DNA of 64,000 nt from assembly GCA_026874595.1 (NCBI GenBank), contig CM049309.1:29639033-29703032 (forward strand). The letters run 5' to 3'. How positions within the stretch are numbered: the stretch's first letter is position 1; the number at the start of each line of letters is the position of its first letter. Of the stretch, positions 48,147 to 58,506 are shown in pieces. This DNA comes from Sipunculus nudus (Eukaryota > Annelida > Sipuncula > Golfingiida > Sipunculidae). The translations under genes were made by a program, and so were the position numbers. Below the pieces are notes generated by a model. The model worked only from the letters and a program-made list of their open reading frames with translations. It was not told where the DNA came from and did not search any database.

Positions 48147-49408
48147 GAACAAGGGTCTCATGGGCCAAAATGCTCAGCTGAATTCAAGGAACCTTGAACA
48201 ATGGGTAACATGACTCCTAGAGAGCTCAAAATCTTGTATTTTGCCAATAGATCTTAGATATAGGTCACAGTGACCATATTCTACATCCAGTTTATACCAA
48301 CTGTGCCAATCTGATTTATAGAGTGTTAAATCATGTTCTTTCACACAGTTTGAAGAATAAGCATCACAGTGACATTATCGCAGGTTTTCAAGAAATACTA
48401 TGGAAGTAGGTAATTTGGTGTGTCTGAATTTTCACACATTTTTCATTTTATAGCATAAGCGCAGTTTGAATTTTTGTATTGTTGAATTGTGTATCATTTC
48501 ATTAAAATATTTATAAAGGAAAGGCTTGTAACGTAACCTACACCCTACCTAATAACCTGTGGGTGACTGCTTACATGCAACAGGCAACTGGTCGAGTGCT
48601 GTGACCGCAAGGTGTGAACAATATGTAATTCATCAGGAAAAATCACATTTGATGATGCAATGGTACTGCTACCAGCTACGTTGTTTGACATCTGAGTAAG
48701 TTGTAGAATTTCTCTACAACAACAACTGTGATTATACTAACCAGATGTCCAAACAACAAACAGAACTGACAACAGTCGCTGGTCGCTCTCAGCCTAGTCA
48801 AACTTCAAAGCTATGAGAAGGGCTAGGGGTGTCTTTAAAGGCTACTTATTGTTTATTATTTCACAGTTGTTTCTACTAATCACTATAAATGAAAGGGGTC
48901 TTGTGAAATCACTTGCTACAAACTCTTATGACAACATGACTACTCTAACATTCTGGTTGTTGAAGCCTCAACTCAAGCGACCATGCAAGGAGGGATTACC
49001 AGGCCCACATGACTTGTGTCAGGTGAGAACGCTGTAATCTTCCCAATGATCACATCAAATTTACGCGATTCGTATTTTAGCGTAAATATAGTTCCCGCTA
49101 AAAGCGCAAAAAATTAAAACCCCACTAACAAAACCATTCCTACAGTAATTTACAGTGACCATTGGGTTTTGAATGGAAAATAGAGGTTTTCCTTAATATC
49201 TCAGACTTACTAGAGTCCTAGTGACCCAATTTTCAGTATGATAGGAGGTTTTTTGGGACATCTAATTGTATGCCAATTCTGGATTCCTAGGTCTAGCGGT
49301 TTCAAAACGTGCCCTGCTAAAGGACTGACGCCTGGACAGCCTGATAGACATAACAACAAAGGACTATGACTAGAGCTCAGATGACTTATTGTCAGCTGAG
49401 CTAAAAAA
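48147..49408 (+). repeat. Conserved-ends repeat copy
   Basis: The left end is CAAGGGTCTCATGGGCCAAAA then TGCTCAGCTGA; the right end is GAGCTCAGATGACTTATTG then TCAGCTGAGCTAAAA. The interior differs from other copies and may combine two insertions. Confidence 0.45.
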
Positions 49409-49595
49409 ATGCTGCTTTACCACAACACTCCTTGAATTACTTTTTCAAGTAAAGTTTTGTACATTGGAGTGGAAACAGCTTTACAATTAATGAAATACAC
49501 CCATCACAAATCAGGTGCCCTGACACAGCTGACCTCCAGTGACCAGAAGTGAGCTGCCTGGACAATGCATGTGAATACAATAAAGCCTGCAAAAA

Positions 49596-50293
49596 AAATT
49601 CAAGAACTAGCCTAATTCTTTAGCTTTTATTTTCAAATTTCTGATTTTTTTCTTTATGTGTTCATGCTGTGAAAATTATATCAAAAGTACTAACAGGAAA
49701 AAAATGTGCCATAGTCTCAACAGAGCAAAATTTAAGGTACTGATTTTATATTAATGCTAATAACTAAAAATATTTACAAGATTCTGATCCAATTTCAGAT
49801 ATACAATTGAATTTTTATTAAATTGAGAAGTATACTTGGAAAGATGTCTCTTGCTTTAACATTTATTGTGGTGAGTAAATATATAAGTGCATTATGTTTA
49901 GGCCAATAACTTTTGTGATTTAAGTAAAACTGACCATATTTCTGGCTTGTACATAGGAAGGAAGTATACATGAAATATTTATGTTAAATATGAAGGAAAA
50001 CAAACAAGTGGTTATGATATTAGGCAGTCCTGAAGTGTGATAAAAGATTTTAAATGGAAAATTGAGGTTTTTCTTTTATTTCTCCGAGGAACAAAGTCAC
50101 AGTGACCAAATTTTGGTTTGGTGGGAGATTTTTAGGACATCTAAGTTGCTAACAGTATGAATAATCTTGGATTTGTAAGTCTCACAGTTTCAAAACATGC
50201 CAGTCTACTGGACTGACAGACAGAAGGACAGACAGAAGACAGACCATGTACCATAACTATAGTTCCGATGACTTACAGTCATATGGGCTAAAA
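49596..50293 (+). repeat. Copy of the 700-bp repeat of 38.6-40.6 kb
   Basis: It starts TCAAGAACTAGCCTAATTC, passes AAAAATGTGCCATAGTC and CTTAATTTCTC-like blocks, and ends GACTTACAGTCATATGGGCTAAAA. The order of blocks is the same as in the copies at 38590, 39311 and 39840. Confidence 0.7.
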
Positions 50294-50768
50294 TTGTGTT
50301 AAAAAAATACAGGTGGCACCACCAGTCTCCAAGAATTGATAAAACACTTCATTATCAATATGCATGCAAGGAATCATGGCGCTCAATGGACAAGTTATCC
50401 AGATACTGGATAAGGATTTACAAGGATATGGGTAACAGAGAGCTAATTTCAGGTTTCCAAGGAGATTTTTCATGGACCTCCCAGGATGTCAAGTAAGGAG
50501 ATTCTAGTTCAAACAGTTAGGAATTGTGTCAAACTGCCGGACAACGGACAAAGAGTGATCGCTAAAGCTCAGATGAGTAATAGAATGTCATTGCTATCCT
50601 GTATATATGATTTCAACAGAAATCTGTCAATTATATTTATATTTATCTCAATGAGGGAAGTTTATCTGCATGTTAGCAGGAATGATCCGGCTGTACTCAT
50701 GGTCTGTGGATAAAACTATTTCATTTCAATAATAATTTGGAATTAACTGTAATATCAAATATGTTTAC

Positions 50769-50861
50769 CTCTTTAAGCTTCTGTATTTGTGATTCCAGTT
50801 TTTCATTAAGATCTTCATTTGTTTCTTTCAAACCAGTACTGGCTTCTTCAAGATGCTTTAC
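50769..50861 (-). CDS. TPR: TPR exon e5
   Basis: The 93-nt, 31-codon exon has acceptor TTCCTACAG and donor GAG before GTAAAC. It reads VKHLEEASTGLKETNEDL..., matching human VSRLEEQMNGLKTSNEHL. The exon opens with GTAAAG directly after the acceptor AG, so the junction resembles a recursive splice site. Confidence 0.92.
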
Positions 50862-53783
50862 CTGTAGGAAATAAAAACACCTATCAATGTCAAGCAACAG
50901 CTTAACTGTTAAAATACAGGTTAAATAAATATGCTCTGCTTTCTGTAAATAAATCTGGTCTGGCAAAAAACTAAAATCCTCATCAGCTGGTTTCAAGACT
51001 GCAAATTGCTCTGGCCACAACTCAAATCCTCATCAGCTTCCTTAAAGACAGAAATCTGGTCTGGCCACAACTAAAATCCTCATCAGCTGGTTTCAAGATT
51101 GCAAATTGCTCTGGCCACAACTCAAATCCTCATCAGCTTCCTTAAAGACAGGAATCTGGTCTGGCCACAACTAAAATCCTCATCAGCTGGTTTCAAGATT
51201 GCAATATGCTCTGGCCACAAATCAAATCTTCATCAGCTTACTTAAAGGCTGGAATCTGGTCTGGCCACAACTAAAATCCTCATCAGCTGGTTTCAAGATT
51301 GCAAATTGCTCTGGCCACAACTCAAATCCTCATCAGCTTCCTTAAAGACAGGAATCTGGTCTGGCCACAACTAAAATCCTCATCAGCTGGTTTCAAGATT
51401 GCAATATGCTCTGGCCACAAATCAAATCTTCATCAGCTTACTTAAAGGCTGGAATCTGGCCTGGCCACAACTAATATCCTTATCAACAGGCTAAAAGATT
51501 GCAAATTGCTCTGGCCACAACTCAAATCCTCATCAGCTTACTTAAAGACTGGAATCTGGTCTGGCCACAACTTAAATCCTCATCAGCTGGCTTCAAGACT
51601 GCAAATTGCTCTGGCCACAACTCAAATCCTCATCAGCTTCCTTAAAGACTGGAATCTGGTCTGGCCACAACTAAAATCCTCATCAGCTGGCTTCAAGACT
51701 GCAAATTGCTCTGGCCACAACTCAAATCCTCATCAGCTTCCTTAAAGACAGGAATCTGGTCTGGCCACAACTAAAATCCTCATCAGCTGGCTGCAAAATT
51801 GCAATATGGTCTGGCCACAACTCAAAGCTTCATCAGCTTACTTAAAGACTGGAATCTGGTCTGGCCAAAACTTAAATCCTCATCAGCTGGCTAAAAGATT
51901 GCAAATTGCTCTGGCCACAACTCAAATCCTCATCATCTTCCTTAAAGACTGGAATCTGGTCTGGCCACAACTAAAATCCTCATCAGCTGGCTAAAAGATT
52001 GCAAATTGCTCTGGCCACAACTCAAATCCTCATCAGCTTACTTAAAGACTGGAATCTGGTCTGGCCACAACTAAAATCCTCATCAGCTGGCTTCAAGACT
52101 GCAAATTGCTCTGGCCACAACTCAAATCCTCATCAGCTTCCTTAAAGACAGGAATCTGGTCTGGCCACAACTAAAATCCTCATCAGCTGGCTTCAAGATT
52201 GCAATATGCTCTGGCCACAAATCAAATCTTCATCAGCTTACTTAAAGACTGGAATCTGGTCTGGCCACAACTAAAATCCTCATCAGCTGGCTTCAAGACT
52301 GCAAATTGCTCTGGCCACAACTCAAATCCTCATCAGCTTCCTTAAAGACTGGAATCTGGTCTGGCCACAACTAAAATCCTCATCAGCTGGCTTCAAGACT
52401 GCAAATTGCTCTGGCCACAACTCAAATCCTCATCAGCTTCCTTAAAGACAGGAATCTGGTCTGGCCACAACTAAAATCCTCATCAGCTGGCTTCAAGATT
52501 GCAATATGCTCTGGCCACAAATCAAATCTTCATCAGCTTACTTAAAGACAGGAATCTGGTCTGGCCACAACTAAAATCCTCATCAGCTGGCTTCAAGATT
52601 GCAATATGCTCTGACCACAACTCAAATCCTCATCAGCTGGTTTCAAGACTGCAAATTGCTCTGGCCACAACTCAAATCCTCATCAGCTGGTTTCAAGACT
52701 GCAAATTGCTCTGGCCACAACTCAAATCCGCATCAGCTGGTTTCAAGACTGCAAATTGCTCTGGCCACAACTCAAATCCTCATCAGCTTCCTTAAAGACA
52801 GGAATCTGGTCTGGCCACAACTAAAATCCTCATCAGCTGGCTGCAAAATTGCAATATGGTCTGGCCACAACTCAAATCTTCATCAGCTTACTTAAAGACT
52901 GGAATCTGGTCTGGCCACAACTAAAATCCTCATCAGCTGGCTAAAAGATTGCAATATGCTAAAGCCCAAACTCAAATCCTCATCAGCTGGCTTAAAGATT
53001 GCAATATGCTCAGGCCCAAACTCAAATCCTCATCAGCTGGCTTAAAGATTGCAATAAGCTCATGGCCCAAACTCAAATCCTGTCCAGTTGGCTCTAGGGC
53101 TGCAATCTGATTAGCCCAGATTAGAACTGACAATCTTCCCAGTTTAAGTTAGTGGGGCTAGTTGGGGCATAAAATTTACATGACCCAAAAGGATTTTACT
53201 GGACCATGCACTTTTGTAAATGAAAACCCTTATTTACATAAATAAAATTTTGCACTTACAAGGGTTTATATGAATTTTACTATTGCTTATAATTCATTGA
53301 AAAGGTCTATTCTGACATGTTATCAGAACTAACACATTAAGCCATTGACTTTCCTGCATTAGTCTTTCAGAGCAGCAGACAGCAGATGACAGATAAATTG
53401 CATCACAACACAACACATTAGTGTGATGCCTTGGCAGCAAGCTTGCCTAATAATATCTTTTCAATCATCTCAGTAAGGCAGTATATATGAGCTTTCATCT
53501 TTTATTAAACATCCCACAAAACATCATTATAAACCACAGCCATTTGTTCAAAACATTAATTTACAACAACCCTGTGACTTCTCTATTTACCACAATATAA
53601 AGTTGTGATGTCAAAGAAGAAACCAGGCTTTATTATACTTGTAAAAGTAAATATTTCTAAAAAAATTCATTTAAGACATGAGAATGAATACAGTCATTAG
53701 AAAAAACTCAGTAAAACAGTTCTACTGTAACTAGAAGTACTTACCTCTTGAAAAACAGTTTAACTGTAACTAGAAGAACTTAC
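50862..53783 (-). other. TPR intron e4-e5
   Basis: Most of the 2.9-kb intron is the 50-bp array described separately. The e4 donor duplication is at 53745-53784. The stretch 53110-53700 is unremarkable AT-rich intron. Confidence 0.75.
50950..53110. repeat. 50-bp tandem array with 100-bp higher order, about 43 units
   Basis: Units alternate CTGGCCACAACTAAAATCCT..CAGCTGGTTTCAAGATTGC and CTGGCCACAACTCAAATCCT..CAGCTTCCTTAAAGAC. Both begin with CTGGCCACAA at an almost strict 50-bp step, and A and B units alternate to give a 100-bp dimer. Near 52600-52760 several A-type units follow one another. The last few units have diverged. Its distal edge is about 90 bp upstream of the e5 acceptor. The protein-like frames inside are repeat artefacts. 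Confidence 0.95.
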
Positions 53784-53788
53784 CTCTT
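53741..53788 (-). repeat. Duplicated e4 splice donor, 39-bp step
   Basis: On the plus strand a block of the form AACTGTAACTAGAAGAACTTACCTCTT occurs twice in succession, so GAG before GTAAGT is present at 53784 and again at 53745. Using the downstream donor would add 13 codons but meets an in-frame TAA at once. Confidence 0.85.
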
Positions 53789-53834
53789 CTGTCCTGAGAG
53801 CGAGTTCAGACTGAAGCTGGAACACCTGTCTGGC
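53784..53834 (-). CDS. TPR: TPR exon e4, 17 codons
   Basis: This 51-nt exon lies between acceptor AATTTCAG and donor GAG before GTAAGT and reads ARQVFQLQSELALRTEE, matching human [20 protein letters not shown] in position. Identification rests on frame, splice sites and position between e3 and e5, because the exon is too short for similarity alone. Its donor region is duplicated 39 bp downstream. Confidence 0.82.
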
Positions 53835-54599
53835 CTGAAATTTAAAATAAACAAGTCATCCCAGGCTCATAACACTAAGCTATCAAGCAGAACATTATGG
53901 CCTGTCACATGTTGAAGAATCTGATTGCCAATCTATGTAAAATCAACATTCAAATCAGACTATATAATACTACAGGTGTCAAACTCTCAACCTGAACACC
54001 GGAAGGTGGGGCCAGCCAATGATCATGACATTGGGGGATTCCCCATTGAAATGCATTATGGTTATGCATTATTAGAACAAGATCCGAGATTGTTTAATAA
54101 AGAAATACAAAAGAAATTATATAATCTTTGTTGATATTTCTTATTTAAATTTATTCGCAAAAGAAGTATAATAAAAGCTGGTTTAAAAATTGATTTCTGC
54201 CAATTGGCCACGATAGCAGCCATGTTTAATCTAGCCAAACGGTCATGAAGCAGGAAAATGGGTAAAATCTGCAAATAATTTCTCTTTGTGGGAGAGAACA
54301 TTACACATGAATTCTATCACTAACAAGTGACCCATCGATCATGAAGCTCAGCTGACTTAGAATACATTCACAAAAAGAATTTTTTCATCTGAATGCCAAA
54401 TTTTGTAGGTGGTATCCCAATTCAACTGAAGCTTAGCTTGGAGGATATGGATAACAGAGACCTAATTTAAGGTTTCTGAGGAGATTCCATGGACCTCCCT
54501 GGAAGTCATGTTAGAAAATTCTACAAATCTTTGAAAGTCTCAAAAACAGAAAAAAAAATTAATAAAAATTGGGGAAACTAGATGTGTTGGAACAACAGA

Positions 54600-55810
54600 A
54601 ATGTCCCCGCCTGGATCAAATTAGAAATATTTTTTTAAAGTTTGTCATATTTTCTATGTTCAGGAGCTGTCATACGGTCAAAAGTAGGTGAACCAGGACA
54701 AAATGCAATCTTGATCTGTAATTGGTCATTATGCAACCATACACCAAAAAATCAGGCCAATATCTGCAAGCATTGCAAAATAAAGGCTGTACATGTGCAT
54801 TTCTCATGAAAATGTCAATTTTCATGAAATTTCTATGTTCAGGAGCTGTCATATGGTCAAAAGTACGACAACTGTAATGAAATGCAAACTCAATCAGTAA
54901 CTGGTCATGATCTGGTGAGGTACAATAAATCAGGTTAATATCTGCAAGCACTGTGAAAAAAAGTCCATATATGTGAATTCATCATGAAAATTTCAAGTTG
55001 CATGAAATTTTCTTTTCTTTGGCCGTCATAAGGGACAAAATGCAAACTGAATCTGTAATTGGTCATAATCCAGCCACATACCAAAAATCAGGCTAATATC
55101 TGCAGGCTTTGCAGAAAAAATTTGTACATGTTTAATTATCATGAAAATTTCAATTTTTCATGAAATTTTCCATGTTCATGAGCAGTCACACAGTCAAAAG
55201 TAGGTCAACTGGGACAAAATGTGAACTCAATCTGAAATTGGGCATTTTGCTGCCACGCACCAAAAATCAGGCCAATATCTGCAGGCATTGCAAAAAAAAA
55301 GTCTGTACATGTGCATTTATCATGAAAATTTCAATTTTCATGAAATTTTCTTTGTTCAGGAGCACTCATACGGTCAAACGTAGGTCAACCGGGACAAAAT
55401 GCATACTCGATCTGTAAGTGGTCATTTCGCCACATACCAAAAATTAGGCCAATAACTGCGGGCATTGCGGAAAAGTCTGCACATGTGCATTTGTTTGGAA
55501 AATTTCTATTTTTTCATAAAATTTTCTTTGTTCAGGAGCCGTCATACAGTCAAAAGTAGGTCAACCAGGAAGAAACGCAAACTTTATCTGTAACTTATCA
55601 TAATTTCCCCACACACCAAAATTCAGACTAATACCTCCAAGCATTGCGAAAAAAACACATCACATGTGCATTTCTCATGAAATTTCTATTTTTCATGAAA
55701 TTTCTATGTTCAGGAGCCATCATACGGTCAAAAGTAGGTGAACCAGGACAAAACGCAAACTTGATCTGTAAGTGGTTATTTTGCTGCCACACATCAAATT
55801 TTAGGCTCAG
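54600..55810 (+). repeat. Seven-unit tandem array of about 177 bp
   Basis: The anchor GGTCAAAAGTAGG, or a variant, occurs near 54677, 54856, 55193, 55372, 55548 and 55724, with a shortened unit near 55028. Spacing is 176-179 bp. Each unit also has a TTTTCATGAAATTTTC dyad and AATATCTGCAAGCATTGC. The array is non-coding; short open frames here are repeat translations. Confidence 0.85.
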
Positions 55811-56923
55811 GTAAAAATTACTCAACTATCATTCGAAGGGAAATTGACCGACAAGGAAGTCATAGATTTTATTTTTTTGTTGCTATCAAGCATGCCACTA
55901 GATAACCATGAGATACTTCACCAATAAAGGTGACACATGGATGGTGCCTGAGAAACATATCATTAATTTTTTTTTGGCCTAATAGGCCCCTATCTTCAGA
56001 AGCATATACTGACACTTGGCAAGCCACTTTGATTTCTTCTATCCATCAACTTGTGAAATAAGGGGGTATTAAAAGGCGGATTAAAAAAAAGACAAAAGGT
56101 GGTGCCACCTGTCCCCCAAGGAAGAAAATGTATCCTAGATCATCAGTCAATTTGTCTTTTGGACCAATCCATGCATCCTTGCATATTTAAGATTATGTGT
56201 GATTTTCACCAAATATGGAATATATTTAAGGTCAAGGCCACTCTCAAAGGAAAGGGCATGACACCAATTTATATATACCTCATCCCATAACCCATATCTA
56301 AGTATATATGTATAATATGAAAGAATCTGTCCGTTAGTTTTTGAGCTGTAATGCTCACAGTACTGTGAAATGGCAACAAAGGGGTTATTAAAATGCACTA
56401 AAACAAAAAAAGGATAACAGGTGGTGTCACCATTTTCAGGTACATGACAACACTATCCATGATCTTTGGTCAACTTGATTTTTGGATCGATCAATGCTAT
56501 ATTTCATGAGATATTTCAGAATTTGTATGATTTCCCCAAAACGGACCTATTCAAGGTCAAGGTCACTCTCTTAGTAAAGGTCATGACCCCATTTTAAAAA
56601 GGGTTTGTCCTGTCACACTTATCTATGCACATGTCAAGTTTGGTATAGATCCATGAAATTTTTTTTAGGTTATCACGCAGACAAGATTTATCTGCAGCGT
56701 TGGCAGGGGCACCGACATAAAACAATAGTATCATCTGACTTTGTCTGAAGATACAATAATCCACATTAAGTAAATTAATTGAAAAAAAAACTAAATTTTC
56801 CATTTTCAAATCAGAATATACTAAATAAGGATTTTAAGCATTTTAAAATAGAGATTCAGGCACACATTTCACTATTAAAAAATAAAATTTTTTGTCTGAA
56901 ACCAATTAATTAAGCAATATGGA

Positions 56924-57627
56924 AAAAAAGGGGCCCATCAGTCATTGCACTCTGCTGAATTTGCCTATGGCAGAAAATTATCAAATAGTGGCAGACAGTT
57001 TTTGTTATATTGTTGCACTTAAAAAATTGCAATTCCTAATATTACAGCCATTTGGAAGTAAGTCAGTGCTCCATGTATACCATATTTGTGCTAGTATAAG
57101 GCAAGATATTTTATAATTTACACTAATAAATATTTGGCCAGGAAAGGCCCCATCTTATACAGGGTACAATTTTTTTCAGCAACTTCAGGCCACTAGGAAT
57201 AATTTACAGTAATTAGCATAACTACGTTGGTCCCAGCTGTAAATATCAGTTATGTCCTTATGTTGGTTATACACACTCAATGAAGAATATTAAAATGCTT
57301 TGTGTTCATCTGAATTTGTTTTTTGTATATCAGATTATATGTGCACATCATCACATAATTGATAAGAAAAGGTTTGCCTATCAAATTGTTTATTATTCTG
57401 GGGTGCACTGACAGGCCCCATACATTCAGATACAGATAGGTCGCAGTTATCTAATTTCAGGGGTCCAGGGAGATTTCTTTATGGACCTCCATGGACACCA
57501 TTTAGAAGTTTCTAGCTCCAGCAGTTATGATTTGCACCCTGTTCATGGATGACAAGAAGAAGGGACAGATAACTGACAATGAGTGATGGTTAAAGCTCAG
57601 GTGACTTTCAGTCCGAAGAGCTAAAAA
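56924..57627 (+). repeat. Conserved-ends repeat copy
   Basis: The left end GGGGCCCATCAGTCATTGCA is diverged; the right end is AAAGCTCAGGTGACTTTCAG followed by TCCGAAGAGCTAAAAA. The interior contains the shared segment about a grey-zone phrase ATTTCAGGGGTCCAGGGAGA seen in other copies. Confidence 0.5.
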
Positions 57628-57770
57628 TTGACCAAGGAGGAATAAAATCATAATCAGATAAGGAGACTCACAAACTCCGATAACCCTTTAACCTATAGTG
57701 AAACTGACTGATGGTTTTTGAGATACTGTATCGTAGTTTGTAAATGGACATACTTATTTACATTACATTT

Positions 57771-58395
57771 CCTCACCTGATCTGTATCCTAGTTTGTGAA
57801 TGGACATACTTATTTACATTACATTTCCTCACCTGTTCTGTATCATAGTTTGTGAATGGACATTATTATTTACATTACATTTCCTCACCTGATCTGTATC
57901 CTAGTTTGTGAATGCACATACTTATTTACATTACATTTCCTCACCTGTTCTGTATCATAGTTTGTGAATGGACATTATTATTTACATAACATTTCCTCAC
58001 CTGACCTGTATCCTAGTTTGTGAATGGACATACTTATTTACATTACATTTCCTCACCTGATCTGTATCATAGTTTGTGAATAGACATTATTATTTACATT
58101 ACATTTCCTCACCTGATCTGTATCCTAGTTTGTGAATGGACATTATTATTTACATTACATTTCCTCACCTGATCTGTATCCTAGTTTGTGAATGGACATA
58201 CTTATTTACATTACATTTCCTCACCTGTTCTGTATTGTAGTTTGTGAATGGACATTATTATTTACATTACATTTCCTCACCTGATCTGTATCCAAGTTTG
58301 TGAATGGACATACTTATTTAAATTATGTTACCTCACCCGTTCTGTATCAAAATTTGTGAATGGACTTACTTATTTACATTACATTTCCTCACCTG
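57771..58395 (-). repeat. Twelve-copy 56-bp array carrying copies of the e3 splice donor
   Basis: On the plus strand CCTCACCTG (or CCTCACCCG once) occurs at 57771, 57827, 57883, 57939, 57995, 58051, 58107, 58163, 58219, 58275, 58331 and 58387, a constant step of 56. Read on the gene strand each unit contains the exon-like CAGAACAG or CAGATCAG followed by GTGAGG. The 58387 copy is the real e3 donor. Units alternate two variants (CATACTTATTTA and CATTATTATTTA), suggesting growth by 112-bp dimers. Confidence 0.95.
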
Positions 58396-58506
58396 TTCTG
58401 TTCCCATGCTGAGACTCTCTTCCATCTTTTTACGTAATTCTTCATTTAACCAATCAACCTGCTGTTGCAGATTCTCTTTTTCTTGATCAAAGCGCTGTTC
58501 TCTAAG
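58393..58506 (-). CDS. TPR: TPR exon e3, whose donor is tandemly reiterated
   Basis: The 114-nt, 38-codon exon has acceptor TTTCACAG and donor CAG before GTGAGG. It encodes LREQRFDQEKENLQQQVDWL and NEELRKK, matching human [22 protein letters not shown]. Its last bases plus the first part of the intron are repeated eleven more times downstream at an exact 56-bp period. Confidence 0.9.

Larger units (their letters stand above)
46658..50768 (-). other. TPR intron e5-e6
   Basis: The 4.1-kb intron holds two conserved-ends start sites (47776 and 48147), an end at 49408, a copy of the 700-bp repeat (49596-50293), a relative of the 23.7/38.2-kb block (about 49420-49600) and a two-unit repeat with GGTGGGGCCACC near 47160-47400. 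The stretch 48480-49130 shows nothing I recognise. Confidence 0.65.
53835..58392 (-). other. TPR intron e3-e4
   Basis: The 4.6-kb intron opens with the 56-bp donor array. It then holds a conserved-ends repeat (56924-57627), two related units with GGTGGTGCCACC-like palindromes (about 56096-56400 and 56415-56730), a seven-unit 177-bp array (about 54600-55810) and a start motif of the conserved-ends family at 54321. The stretch 53840-54300 shows no repeat I recognise. Confidence 0.7.

Noticed and set aside
51506-52895. Open frames with repeated WPQLKSSSAG-type peptides
   Set aside because: They are translations of the 50-bp array, shift frame every unit and match no family.
50950-53110. Hammerhead-ribozyme-like CTGATGAG on the minus strand of every 50-bp unit
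   Set aside because: A weak stem and a downstream TTGAAAC can be drawn, but the stem II closing pair before GAAA is wrong and no cleavage-site UH with a third stem fits.
57771-58395. CRISPR-like regular array
   Set aside because: The whole 56-bp unit repeats with no unique spacers, it lies in an animal intron, and no cas genes exist.
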